Shown here one piece after another: positions 13,973 to 21,709 of a DNA stretch of 23,294 bases (positions are counted from its first letter, which is position 1; each line of letters begins with the position of its first letter). The position numbers were made by a program, and so were the translations under genes. The stretch comes from a virus, in IMG/VR virus record IMGVR_UViG_3300026534_000009, positions 1 through 23,294 of that record. One strand, given 5' to 3'. The notes below the pieces were generated by a model. The model worked only from the letters and a program-made list of their open reading frames with translations, was not told where the DNA came from and searched no databases.

Positions 13973-14581
13973 TTATGCCTCCAAAATTTCTAAAGAGTTT
14001 TTTACCTCTTCATTAAGAATGCCATCACCTTCATCGCCTCTTACATCCTCATAAGGAATATATTTAAGCTCATGGCAATTTGACCAACCATCAAAAAGAA
14101 GATAACTAGATTGATTTGTAAAATAGACATCTAATCCACCATAAAGTTTACCATTGTAAGTAAATTTGCAAGGTTTTGCATGGTCTGCATCTAAAGCTAT
14201 TTTATACAAATCCATATCCTCTGAGTTATATTTTGCAATAGCTTTTATATCTATAACACATGAACTTTGAACACAGCAACCATTAAGCCTGACTAAACTA
14301 AATCTGCCCTCTGTGTAGCTAAAAGATGATTTCCTAGAACCATTACCATCAGTAAGTTCAACTAATGGAAGAACACATTTATAGTAATCACTTCTACTAG
14401 ATATAACACCTTTATATTTTTTAAGCCCGATACCTGCACTTTCAAAATTATTTTTCCAACTCTCCAACTCTTGTAACTTATCAGATACCTGTCTATTCCA
14501 TTTTGCTATCTGCCCTGTTGCCAGATTTGGTATTCTTTTCACTTCTTGCACCAAGTCAGCTACTGCACTTGCTAAACTCAT
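13973..14581 (-). CDS. Probable tail fibre tip / receptor-binding protein
   Basis: A 202-aa protein with an N-terminal coiled coil (ASAVADLVQEVKRIPNLATG, QVSDKLQELESWKNNFES) that could trimerise, then a beta-rich C-terminal domain with several Cys (YYKCVLPLVEL, LNGCCVQSSCVIDIK, KPCKFTYNGKLYGGLDVYFT). This design and the place after the gpH-like gene and before a fibre chaperone point to the host-recognition tip. The domain itself was not recognised. The gene has almost no CpG, unlike its neighbours, which suggests exchange from another source. Confidence 0.55.
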   Translation of the reverse strand: MSLASAVADLVQEVKRIPNLATGQIAKWNRQVSDKLQELESWKNNFESAGIGLKKYKGVISSRSDYYKCVLPLVELTDGNGSRKSSFSYTEGRFSLVRLNGCCVQSSCVIDIKAIAKYNSEDMDLYKIALDADHAKPCKFTYNGKLYGGLDVYFTNQSSYLLFDGWSNCHELKYIPYEDVRGDEGDGILNEEVKNSLEILEA

Positions 14582-14583
14582 TT

Positions 14584-15138
14584 TTAACCTCCGTTTACTT
14601 GTTTGATTTTTGCTTCCAAGCTATCTGCTACCCTCTGTGCTTCTAAAGAAAAAACACTTATTGTAGGTAAGAAAAATAGCTCTTCAGCTTCTATCGCTGT
14701 TAGGTATTTAGAACTTCTAAACACCACCTCACCCGCGTTACCCTTGATGGGTATCTTTATCGGGAATTGACCGCCTATCTGCTCGTTAAGATAGATAATA
14801 GGGGTCTTTGCTACTGTGGCTACTAGCTTATCATCACTCATAAGGATTACGCCGTATAAATGCTTATCGTAGCTATCTTCATTGGTCATATCTACAACCG
14901 CCGTAAAGATACCGCTATCGTCAAAATAAGTAGCATCAGCGTCATACTCTGCAAAGATATATTTTTGCACTTTTGCATAAGTTAACCCCGCCGTATTCTC
15001 TAGTAGAGCTTTTAGCGTTTTATCGTCCAATCCGTCCACACCGATTAGCCCTACTCTGTTAAACTTATCTCTCATTTTAGAGTTTAAAAAGTCTAAGAGT
15101 TGGGCATTTGGTATAGCGGTTAAACCTCTATTTGCCAT
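14584..15138 (-). CDS. Tail-collar fibre N-terminal protein (gpH-like)
   Basis: The 184-aa protein occupies the place of P2 gpH after gpI. Its second half (HLYGVILMSDDKLVATVAKT, then PIIYLNEQIGGQFPIKIPIK) matches the N-terminal tail-collar fibre domain (DUF3751-like) that attaches fibres to the baseplate. It ends after the attachment domain plus a helix, and the following gene would supply the tip: a split fibre instead of the single long gpH of P2. Start ATG has AGGAGG and lies 19 bp inside the end of gene I. Confidence 0.65.
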   Translation of the reverse strand: MANRGLTAIPNAQLLDFLNSKMRDKFNRVGLIGVDGLDDKTLKALLENTAGLTYAKVQKYIFAEYDADATYFDDSGIFTAVVDMTNEDSYDKHLYGVILMSDDKLVATVAKTPIIYLNEQIGGQFPIKIPIKGNAGEVVFRSSKYLTAIEAEELFFLPTISVFSLEAQRVADSLEAKIKQVNGG

Positions 15139-15794
15139 TGGTAACCTCCTTTTAAATTAGTATCGCTGAGCGTTACACTCTCATTGATATTTTTTCTTAG
15201 TGTTGGGTCAAACACCCAACCGACACTAACCCCCGTATCATCACCCATAATCACCTCGTTTATATCCAAGTAGGGGTGAAGCATTACGGGGCTATTTAGC
15301 GTACTTACCGACACCGTAGCGATTATTGGTGGCATACGCACCTTAAAGCTGTTTAGGTGGCTTCTTACGTTTTTAGCGTTATCTATAAGCCTTTTAGCGG
15401 TGCTAAATCGCTTGGAGCTGTAAACTTTTGACGGGTCTTGGCTTATCGTGACTTCTACATCAAAAAGCCCCACCGTTAAACCTACATCAAACCACTCTTT
15501 TAACTCAGCGTCGCTAAACATCACCGCTATAGTTTTTTTCACGGCGTACACCGTGCCTTTGTGGCGGTGTATTTCAAAGGCATTATTTAGATACGCTCTG
15601 GCTTCATCATCTGTAAGACCCGAAATATCCACACTATAGGCTATAGCCAAGTGAGACAACAAAGAGCTATTAGCCTCTAAAGGTAGAGTTGATAGATTTA
15701 CTTTACGGTTTAGACCGTCCACTAAAAAATTAGCGTTTTTTTGGTCATCTGCTGAGGCATTTGGTGGGAGCAGATTAAATCTATTTTTACTCAT
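15120..15794 (-). CDS. I: Baseplate protein gpI (tail protein I)
   Basis: A 224-aa protein with the gpI pattern (PF09684): FNLLPPNASADDQKNANFLV, the LSHLAIAYSVDISGL part, ARAYLNNAFEIHRHKGTVYA and VKKTIAVMFSDAELKEWFDV. gpI joins gpJ and gpW as a wedge of the baseplate. It overlaps J and H by a few bases. The C-terminal third is less conserved and may bind the fibres. Confidence 0.88.
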   Translation of the reverse strand: MSKNRFNLLPPNASADDQKNANFLVDGLNRKVNLSTLPLEANSSLLSHLAIAYSVDISGLTDDEARAYLNNAFEIHRHKGTVYAVKKTIAVMFSDAELKEWFDVGLTVGLFDVEVTISQDPSKVYSSKRFSTAKRLIDNAKNVRSHLNSFKVRMPPIIATVSVSTLNSPVMLHPYLDINEVIMGDDTGVSVGWVFDPTLRKNINESVTLSDTNLKGGYQWQIEV

Positions 15795-16905
15795 ATGTAG
15801 CCTCTTTGTATCTTAGATTTAACGCTTTGATTTTGATAATCTCGGTCTTATCTGTTATTGTGTCTCTAAAGCTTGTATTTACTTTATAAACGCCGTTTAC
15901 TTGTAGATTTTTGATTACTTCTGTGCGGGTAAGGTGCTGACCAATAACAAAGCTTTCACGCTCAAAATTTGCTTTTATCATAGCGTCTGCTTCTGACTGA
16001 GTGCCAATATCAAAAAGCTCTATCTCGGCGTTAATCGTGACCTCTTTAATTCCCGCACTATAGACGCAAACATCATCGCCCAACGGGCGGACTTTTTCGT
16101 CACTTAGATTAGCCTCTACTCTATCAATCATCACACCATCGACACCCTCTTTAGCGTATAGATAAATATTTACTTCAAGAGTGCCTTTTTTACCATATAC
16201 CACCGCGTCGGTTATTCTTTCGTCTGCTGAATAAATCCAATAAAGATAAGAGTCAACGCTACCCGCCGTTGAGAATTTGCCTAAAGCTATAATAGCTCTA
16301 ACCCTTAGAGCGTCATCACTCTCTGCATCTGAGCCGTAGGCGTAATCTTCTGTAGCGACTGCCTCAGCTACAAAAGGTAGCGGGGTCGTGATAATCTCGG
16401 TTTTAAGTTTGGTCGTTTCGATAAACGCGTCTAACTCTACTTTGACAATAACTGATTTTTGACCCGCTTTAATAGTTGTATCTTCTAATACATAGGCTTT
16501 ATAGGTACCGTCATCATCTATAAGCTCGGTTAAGCTTGGAATAGTTACATCGTAGCTTAAAGTATCACTAAGCTCAAATCTATAGTTAGCGTATGGCTTA
16601 GAGCCTTTTAAACGCCACACATCTAAAAAAGCCGTCAAGTGGTCTAAAGCCTCACCCGTAGCCGTAGTTATGAGCAGTTGCTTTATGATATAGTTATCGT
16701 GGATTTGCCCTTGATACTGCTTGTAAGTAAGGACTCTTAAATCTTTCATATATCTATCAGACTCTAACGGCTTATAATTTGGTAGATACTCTTTGAGTCT
16801 GTCTATATTCTCTTGTAGTAGCTGATTATAGTCTTTTACCTCTACAATCTTTGGAGCGGGTAGCTCTTGGATTTGAGTTAGTATATTTTTATTATGCAAA
16901 GCCAT
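15787..16905 (-). CDS. J: Baseplate wedge protein gpJ (Baseplate J-like)
   Basis: The 372-aa product shows the Baseplate_J landmarks: TGEALDHLTAFLDVWRLKGS, the strand-rich middle with TTIKAGQKSVIVKVELDAF, EDYAYGSDAESDDALRVRAI and AGSVDSYLYWIYSADERITD, with RTEVIKNLQVNGVYKV near the end. It forms the wedge core that opens on contraction. I chose the ATG at 16905 (MALHNKNIL), six bases after AAGGGG, over an upstream in-frame start at 16932. It overlaps W by 14 bp. Confidence 0.92.
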   Translation of the reverse strand: MALHNKNILTQIQELPAPKIVEVKDYNQLLQENIDRLKEYLPNYKPLESDRYMKDLRVLTYKQYQGQIHDNYIIKQLLITTATGEALDHLTAFLDVWRLKGSKPYANYRFELSDTLSYDVTIPSLTELIDDDGTYKAYVLEDTTIKAGQKSVIVKVELDAFIETTKLKTEIITTPLPFVAEAVATEDYAYGSDAESDDALRVRAIIALGKFSTAGSVDSYLYWIYSADERITDAVVYGKKGTLEVNIYLYAKEGVDGVMIDRVEANLSDEKVRPLGDDVCVYSAGIKEVTINAEIELFDIGTQSEADAMIKANFERESFVIGQHLTRTEVIKNLQVNGVYKVNTSFRDTITDKTEIIKIKALNLRYKEATYE

Positions 16906-17227
16906 TAAAAACCCCTTGAATATAGCTACCATCTGTAAAGTTTAAGCGTGTAGATATTTCGCCTTTTACTGCGTCAACCCCTAACACTTTTACACTCTCT
17001 AAGACTTTTCTAGTCTCCCAAACAGACGCGTCCATCAAAACCCGTCTATAGTCGATTAGAAACTCATCATCTATACGACGGTCTATAAGCTCGTGAAAAT
17101 CACACCCAAACTCTGGCAACATTGCAACCGTCTTTTTGGGCGTAGTAAAGATGTTCTCAAAACTCTCTAATATAGAAACCTCAAACCCATCACTTTTAGC
17201 CTCTAAAGAAAAAGTAACTTGACTCAT
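16892..17227 (-). CDS. W: Baseplate protein gpW (gp25-like)
   Basis: A 111-aa protein of the GPW/gp25 family, a small baseplate wedge protein with a lysozyme-like fold lacking activity. Recognised by SILESFENIFTTPKKTVAML followed by EFGCDFHELIDRRIDDEF and YRRVLMDASVWETR. It overlaps V at ATGA and J by 14 bp. Confidence 0.9.
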   Translation of the reverse strand: MSQVTFSLEAKSDGFEVSILESFENIFTTPKKTVAMLPEFGCDFHELIDRRIDDEFLIDYRRVLMDASVWETRKVLESVKVLGVDAVKGEISTRLNFTDGSYIQGVFNGFA

Positions 17228-17742
17228 TTAGTAGCCTTTACCGTGCTTGACCCGTCGCTATGCGGTGCGTTTGTGTAGGGGCAAATAGACTCAGCGGTTA
17301 TCACACCTTGACCCCCCTCACCTAAATTAATATCAGAGCTATCTACTAGCACTTTATCCGCCTTTACTGTAGCCTCTGAACATATAATATTTAACTTACT
17401 AGGTGAGTCGATTTTAAGCTCACCATCGCGTAGGTCAAATGTTACCGTCGTGCCATCGCCAAATTCGACGACCTCAGTATCATCACCCGCCCCGCTTGGT
17501 GGCTTGAAATTATCATAATATAGACCTTTTAGGACAAAGCCGTCACGGTTAGAGCCGTGGGGGTTCAGTATTAGCACTTGGTCACCTACATTGGAGGGGC
17601 TAAAGGACTTTTTAGACTTGGTAGCGTTAGGAGCTATCACGGGTAGCCAATCGGTCACGCGTCCATCTACTTTAACTTTAGCTAAACCGTCGCTATTTTT
17701 AACCTCGGTAATAGTGCCTATTTGTATGCTACTATTTGACAT
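17224..17742 (-). CDS. V: Tail spike / baseplate assembly protein gpV
   Basis: A 172-aa membrane-piercing spike protein. It has an N-terminal OB-fold (IGTITEVKNSDGLAKVKVDG, WLPVIAP, VGDQVLILNP), then a stretch of short beta repeats (GDGTTVTFDLRDGELKIDSP) that form the triple helix, and a tip CPYTNAPHSDGSSTVKATK that contains one His where P2-type spikes usually have an iron-binding HxH. I chose ATG 17742; an in-frame TTG at 17748 is possible. It overlaps the upstream holin-like gene by 11 bp. Confidence 0.9.
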   Translation of the reverse strand: MSNSSIQIGTITEVKNSDGLAKVKVDGRVTDWLPVIAPNATKSKKSFSPSNVGDQVLILNPHGSNRDGFVLKGLYYDNFKPPSGAGDDTEVVEFGDGTTVTFDLRDGELKIDSPSKLNIICSEATVKADKVLVDSSDINLGEGGQGVITAESICPYTNAPHSDGSSTVKATK

Positions 17743-18097
17743 CTTCAAGCCTCGTAATTCTCTTATGGATAGAGCTTAGGGACTCTTCTATCCTAATGAG
17801 TCTTTGGACTTTTTCTAGTTGTGTTTTATGTACAACATCGTAACAATCATCAAGCTTTTTTCTTTCGTGATTGATGGTTCTATCAAAAAAGTTTTGAGAT
17901 AGTTTTAATTCATTAATCAATAGTTGATAAATCTCGTTTTGATGGTTCAACGACTTATTAATAGACTCAAATATTTCTCTATCTTCTGTTATTCTTTCGT
18001 CTGCTTTTTCTGCTAATCTCTTTATTCCATACAATAGAACCAATACAAACGCCCCAAGAACGCCATAATCTAAAAAAATCTTTTCCAAGTGATACAA
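17732..18097 (-). CDS. Membrane-anchored coiled-coil protein, holin-like, first gene of the late operon
   Basis: A 121-aa protein with one N-terminal membrane span (YGVLGAFVLVLLYGIK) followed by a long charged helix with heptads to the C-terminus, resembling XhlA/BhlA-type small holin-associated proteins. R-type pyocin clusters also start with a holin gene just before V, so the place fits. The frame opens with TTG codons only: TTG at 18097 is very near AGGA, while TTG at 18088 has AGGA nine bases upstream, so the true start is uncertain. Which of the two membrane proteins (this one or the 6.1-kb one) acts as holin cannot be told. Confidence 0.6.
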   Translation of the reverse strand: MYHLEKIFLDYGVLGAFVLVLLYGIKRLAEKADERITEDREIFESINKSLNHQNEIYQLLINELKLSQNFFDRTINHERKKLDDCYDVVHKTQLEKVQRLIRIEESLSSIHKRITRLEDVK

Positions 18098-18307
18098 TCC
18101 TAACCTTTATAACTTTTAAGTCAAGCCTTTAAAAGAGGAACTAAAAGGCTTAACCAATGCTTGACGGGTAATTATTTCTAAAAAGTGATTTTAAGTAAAG
18201 CCATATATGGGCTATGTGGTAGGCTTGTAGATAAAGAGGTATTTTTTTGTTTTTTTGTTGGTGGTAGGTTGTTTAGAGGTGACCGACGCGGTGGTCGGTC
18301 ATAGGTT
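18098..18307 (-). promoter_or_regulatory. Late promoter / activator region and repressor hairpin
   Basis: No gene is visible in this 210-bp gap. It must hold the promoter of the late operon. It contains two imperfect direct repeats, GTGGTAGGCTTGTAG (18216-18230) and GTGGTAGGTTGTTTA (18261-18275), 45 bp apart, which are candidate activator sites, and nested inverted repeats GTCAAGC/GCTTGAC and AAGCCTTT/AAAGGCTT between 18120 and 18165. A minus-strand -10 is not obvious, as expected for an activator-dependent promoter. Confidence 0.5.
18281..18300. terminator. Hairpin downstream of the repressor gene
   Basis: GACCGAC (18281-18287) and GTCGGTC (18294-18300) form a perfect 7-bp GC-rich stem with a 6-base loop, 8 bp after the repressor stop. 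No T-run follows directly on the minus strand; A/T-rich sequence comes about 30 bp later. It probably separates repressor and late transcription. Confidence 0.5.
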
Positions 18308-18739
18308 TTAATCCTCTATTTGAGCCTTAAACTCTTCTAATTTTTTGTGTACTTGGTCTAAATAGGCGGGAGGAGCATACTTAAAAAGAGTGGCTAAATG
18401 CTCTAACTCTTTTTTACTATTTGTAGAGATATTAGCGTCAACCTTGATATAAAAAGAGTTGTTATCTCCTATTTGCTTATTTAACACGCCGTTGGTAATA
18501 TCTGCTTGGTCGTTTGACTCAACGCACAACTTACGACCCTTACCATAAAAAAGCCAATTTAGATTAATCTTTTTTTCTTTTGCCATAGTCATTAATCTTT
18601 GGTATGGTAAAGCCGTGTTACCATTTTTCCACTCACTCACGCTTTTAGTGCTTACCTTAAAATATATAGCTAACTCGTTTTGAGTTGCAACCTCTAGCAC
18701 TTCTTTAACCCTTTCTATTATCTCTTTAGTGTCAAGCAT
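18308..18739 (-). CDS. CI-type phage repressor (helix-turn-helix)
   Basis: The 143-aa product matches the N-terminal domain of phage CI-type repressors (PF07022): VKEVLEVATQNELAIYFKVS followed by TKSVSEWKNGNTALPYQRLM and NLNWLFYGKG. The C-terminal part is short and helical (HLATLFKYAPPAYLDQVHKK), with no Ser/Lys peptidase domain, so RecA-driven self-cleavage is unlikely and another inducing route is needed. It is transcribed away from the cro-like and replication genes and has AAGGA before its ATG. It probably binds the sites at 18760-18850 and at 2803. Confidence 0.85.
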   Translation of the reverse strand: MLDTKEIIERVKEVLEVATQNELAIYFKVSTKSVSEWKNGNTALPYQRLMTMAKEKKINLNWLFYGKGRKLCVESNDQADITNGVLNKQIGDNNSFYIKVDANISTNSKKELEHLATLFKYAPPAYLDQVHKKLEEFKAQIED

Positions 18740-18894
18740 TGGTTATCCTTTTGTATATAATGTTACTTTTAAGTTAAATTCTAATACACCCTTAAGTTAA
18801 AAAATACTAAAATGTTACATTATAAGTAACTTATTACTTATAACTTAAATTATAGGCTACTATAGCTTGTATTTTCATAAAAAGGAGCTTAAAC
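18740..18894. promoter_or_regulatory. Divergent promoter and operator region
   Basis: The 155-bp region between repressor and cro-like genes is full of symmetric sites: TTAAGTTAAA at 18769-18778 and 18792-18801, the inverted form AACTTAAATTA near 18842, GTTAC-N7-GTAAC (18814-18830) and AAGTAA-CTTA-TTACTT (18824-18839). 18781-18807 is repeated almost exactly at 2803-2829. TATAAT on the minus strand (about 18819-18824) is a likely repressor promoter; the plus-strand promoter would lie just before AAAAAGGAGC (18880-18889). Confidence 0.7.
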
Positions 18895-19119
18895 ATGGCG
18901 GTAAAAAGTAACCCTATCACGGTATATCTATACGAGAAAAGAAATATTACTTTGAGTTTGTGGGCAAAAAAACACGGTTTTAACCCTACAAGTGTACGAA
19001 ATACTTTTTATGGAATTAGACCAATAAAAAAAGTTGTAAATTTTATAAGAGAGAATGATAACGAACTTTGGGAGCGTTTACCTGCTGAGTCTAAAGCCAT
19101 ATCAGAGGTGGTAGCATGA
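18895..19119 (+). CDS. Cro-like helix-turn-helix protein
   Basis: A 74-aa basic protein opposite the repressor, with a probable helix-turn-helix: NITLSLWAKKHGFNPTSVRN followed by TFYGIRPIKKVVNFI. Size, place and the strong AAGGAG site suggest a Cro- or Cox-like switch protein that starts the lytic program. It overlaps the primase gene (ATGA), so it leads the replication operon. Confidence 0.65.
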   Translation: MAVKSNPITVYLYEKRNITLSLWAKKHGFNPTSVRNTFYGIRPIKKVVNFIRENDNELWERLPAESKAISEVVA

Positions 19120-20168
19120 GCAATAAAACAGACCTAGAGGCTTTAAAAAGCAAATTAGATATTATCACTTTAGCTGAGAGTTACGGCTTTGAATTTAAAC
19201 AACCAAGTGGAAATAGATATAGAGCTGTAAAAAATCTCCTCAGAGACGAAAAAACAAGCTCACTAGATTTTTTTAGCGATACTCAAAAGTTTTATGACCG
19301 CGGGACGGCTGACGGCGGGGATGTTATCGACCTTATAGGCAAAATGGAGCACCTAGACGCGACTCAATCAATCATAAGAGCTAAAGAGTTAGCGGGTGAA
19401 GATACCTATAGCGTCGAAAAAAGAGAGGCTAAGCCCGTAAAGAAAAAGGTTAAAAAGATTGATTTTAATCAGCTACAAAAACAAGCACTACAAGAGTTAC
19501 AAGCCGTTAAAAGTCCAACACCTTTTATAGAGTTGATAAAAGAGGACAAAGGTGGTAAAATTATTAGTGAAGAGTTAAATATAAATAAAAGATATGGTAA
19601 ACTATTTGAGGGTTTATCTTTTGCAGTAGGATTAAAACCTAAATTTGAGTATATTTTTAATCATCTTTTGGGTTGGTCTGATTTTTGGCAAAGCCCAACG
19701 CTGATACTCAAAGACCTAGACGGTCGTGTCGTTGATATAGTAGCGTATAGACCACACGACAAAAAAACGGGTCAAGAGATTAGCGGTATGAAATACTACT
19801 ATAAAAACTTTAACGGTCGTGGTGAGCGTTTTATCTATCCTTATCAAAAAGAGGTAGAGCGTATCGCTGAGCGTGAAGAGTATATTATCATAGGAGAGGG
19901 ATTAAAAAATGCCCTAAATGCTCTTATTTATGGTGTGCCATTTATCACTATAGAGAGTACGGGCAACGTGTTAAAATTATCTGATAGTCTTAAAGAGACC
20001 ATTTTGTCATATATTGCCAAAGGTTGGGGTGTAGCGACTGCCTTTGACGGTGACAATGCAGGGGAAAAAGCCTATCGTAATTTTTTATCATTGTTAGGTT
20101 TTGAGGTAGATAATATTTTAGATTTTACCTCAAATAAAGATTTTGTCGAATATCTAAAGGCGGACTAG
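19116..20168 (+). CDS. Toprim primase-like replication protein
   Basis: A 350-aa protein. The N-terminal 80 residues follow the CHC2 primase zinc-domain pattern (LDIITLAESYGFEFKQPSGN, then RDEKTSSLDFFS and FYDRGTADGGDVIDLIGKM) but without the zinc-binding Cys/His, as in the Toprim primase-like proteins of some mobile elements. The Toprim domain is in the C-terminal half: YIIIGEGLKNALNALIYG with its catalytic Glu and AFDGDNAGEKAYRN with the DxD. It should make primers or assist the helicase of the next gene, whose start directly follows its stop. A Lys-rich linker lies at about residues 103-120. Confidence 0.75.
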   Translation: MSNKTDLEALKSKLDIITLAESYGFEFKQPSGNRYRAVKNLLRDEKTSSLDFFSDTQKFYDRGTADGGDVIDLIGKMEHLDATQSIIRAKELAGEDTYSVEKREAKPVKKKVKKIDFNQLQKQALQELQAVKSPTPFIELIKEDKGGKIISEELNINKRYGKLFEGLSFAVGLKPKFEYIFNHLLGWSDFWQSPTLILKDLDGRVVDIVAYRPHDKKTGQEISGMKYYYKNFNGRGERFIYPYQKEVERIAEREEYIIIGEGLKNALNALIYGVPFITIESTGNVLKLSDSLKETILSYIAKGWGVATAFDGDNAGEKAYRNFLSLLGFEVDNILDFTSNKDFVEYLKAD

Positions 20169-21707
20169 ATGACACAAAAAACAAATTATACACACAAAAC
20201 ACGATTAGGAAATACCTCTAGTGTTATTGGCGATTTCATGCAAAAAATGGCTATTAAAAAGAGAGGTACAAACCAAGAGGACAAAAGAGAAAATCCTTTA
20301 AAAGATAAAGAGCAAATCGCTTTAATTATGGAGATTTTTAGCCGTTGTCATAATGTAAAGATAGACGGTCAAAAAGAGATATTGTTAGACTTGTTAGATG
20401 GTCAAGTTCAACACATAGAACGAAACTATAAAAACTTTTCTACTATCATTAAAATTACATTTCGTAGCGTAGCTAAAGAGGGTTATGAAAATATCAACCT
20501 ACCTAAACTTTTTGAAGTGATAAAGTCTAAAAACTCATACAGTTTTAGAACCTCAAAAAGTATATTTAACGAGCGTAATCAATTAGTGGTCAATGAAGCT
20601 AGAAAAGAGCTAATAAACGAGCTCAAAATCAACTATAACTTTAATATCGGTGATATAGATAAAAAGAGTTATGACGAAATTGTAAGCGGTATTAATAATC
20701 ATTGGCGAGGCTTAGTGCCTCTCATACTTGACCACATCGTGGCGGGTAAATTTGTCTCAGACAAAAAAAATCTTTGGTTATTAGTAATGGCTGATAGTAA
20801 CTTTGGTAAGTCAAAATTGTTTAAATGGATAGAGCCTTTTGGCGGGTCTGTTTTTATGGATTTTAAAGACTTGGTTAGCGACGGAATTAGCAATAAATCA
20901 CCCGACGAAATAGAGGGTAAAATGTGTTTGGTCGTGGACGAAGTTACAAGTTTTCACCGTAAACTATTTGAGGTAGAAGATTATTTAATGATTAGACCTA
21001 TGCGTAATCATGCAGTTAAAATACCTATCAATAGTAGAATACTACTATCAGCCGACGGCGGTACTTTTAACAATGAGTACATGGATAAACAAATCGTTAA
21101 CCGTGTAGCTGTAGTAGATTTAAGAGGCACTAATACGGGTGAGCTTGGAGACCTTAGCATAACTCACAAACACGGACGCTATAAAATAGCCTTAGTTATG
21201 ACCCATTGGCTCTATACTGAGATTTTTAAGCGACTCCAAGAGTATAGAAGCCTAGACCATATAGATAGAGCCAATAAAGCAGATAACACAATTCAAGAGA
21301 TTTTTAACCGCTACAAGCAAAAGAAAAGCGACTTTTTCGAGATTGTCAAAGCCTCTCTTTATGAGATACTACCCGAACCATCGACTGCACTTGATGATTA
21401 TCATGCTAGAATACTTGGAGAAGCTATTATTTATCGTGAAGATGGCTATATCATTAAGCGACCGCAAGAAATAATCAATAAGATATTAATCAATTATGAT
21501 AAATCATTAGAGTATGAACTAGGATATAAAAATATCAAACAGATTGAAGCTAAAATTAGTGGATTTAAAATCGGGTCGTTCAAAGTAGATGGTAAGACTG
21601 TTAGAGGTCTATTTATACCAAAAAATCAAGACCCAAAAAGTCTAAGCACATTAGATAAAGTAGCCTCCATTAAAAGTATGGCTAAAAAGGTTACCATAAA
21701 CGCTTAA
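20169..21707 (+). CDS. SF3/D5-like replicative helicase (ATPase)
   Basis: The 512-aa protein has an ATPase core near residues 200-320: Walker A MADSNFGKSKLF (about 206-214), Walker B KMCLVVDEV (about 250-258), then a polar strand KIPINSRILLSADGG with the sensor Ser/Asn and the NRVAVVDLRG end typical of phage and plasmid superfamily-3 helicases (P4 alpha, D5-like). The N-terminal part (SRCHNVKIDGQKEILLDLLD) is helical and the C-terminal part resembles a winged helix (IINKILINYDKSLEYELGYK). With the upstream primase-like protein it would form the origin-melting machine, perhaps at the repeats just downstream. Confidence 0.75.
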   Translation: MTQKTNYTHKTRLGNTSSVIGDFMQKMAIKKRGTNQEDKRENPLKDKEQIALIMEIFSRCHNVKIDGQKEILLDLLDGQVQHIERNYKNFSTIIKITFRSVAKEGYENINLPKLFEVIKSKNSYSFRTSKSIFNERNQLVVNEARKELINELKINYNFNIGDIDKKSYDEIVSGINNHWRGLVPLILDHIVAGKFVSDKKNLWLLVMADSNFGKSKLFKWIEPFGGSVFMDFKDLVSDGISNKSPDEIEGKMCLVVDEVTSFHRKLFEVEDYLMIRPMRNHAVKIPINSRILLSADGGTFNNEYMDKQIVNRVAVVDLRGTNTGELGDLSITHKHGRYKIALVMTHWLYTEIFKRLQEYRSLDHIDRANKADNTIQEIFNRYKQKKSDFFEIVKASLYEILPEPSTALDDYHARILGEAIIYREDGYIIKRPQEIINKILINYDKSLEYELGYKNIKQIEAKISGFKIGSFKVDGKTVRGLFIPKNQDPKSLSTLDKVASIKSMAKKVTINA

Positions 21708-21709
21708 AA

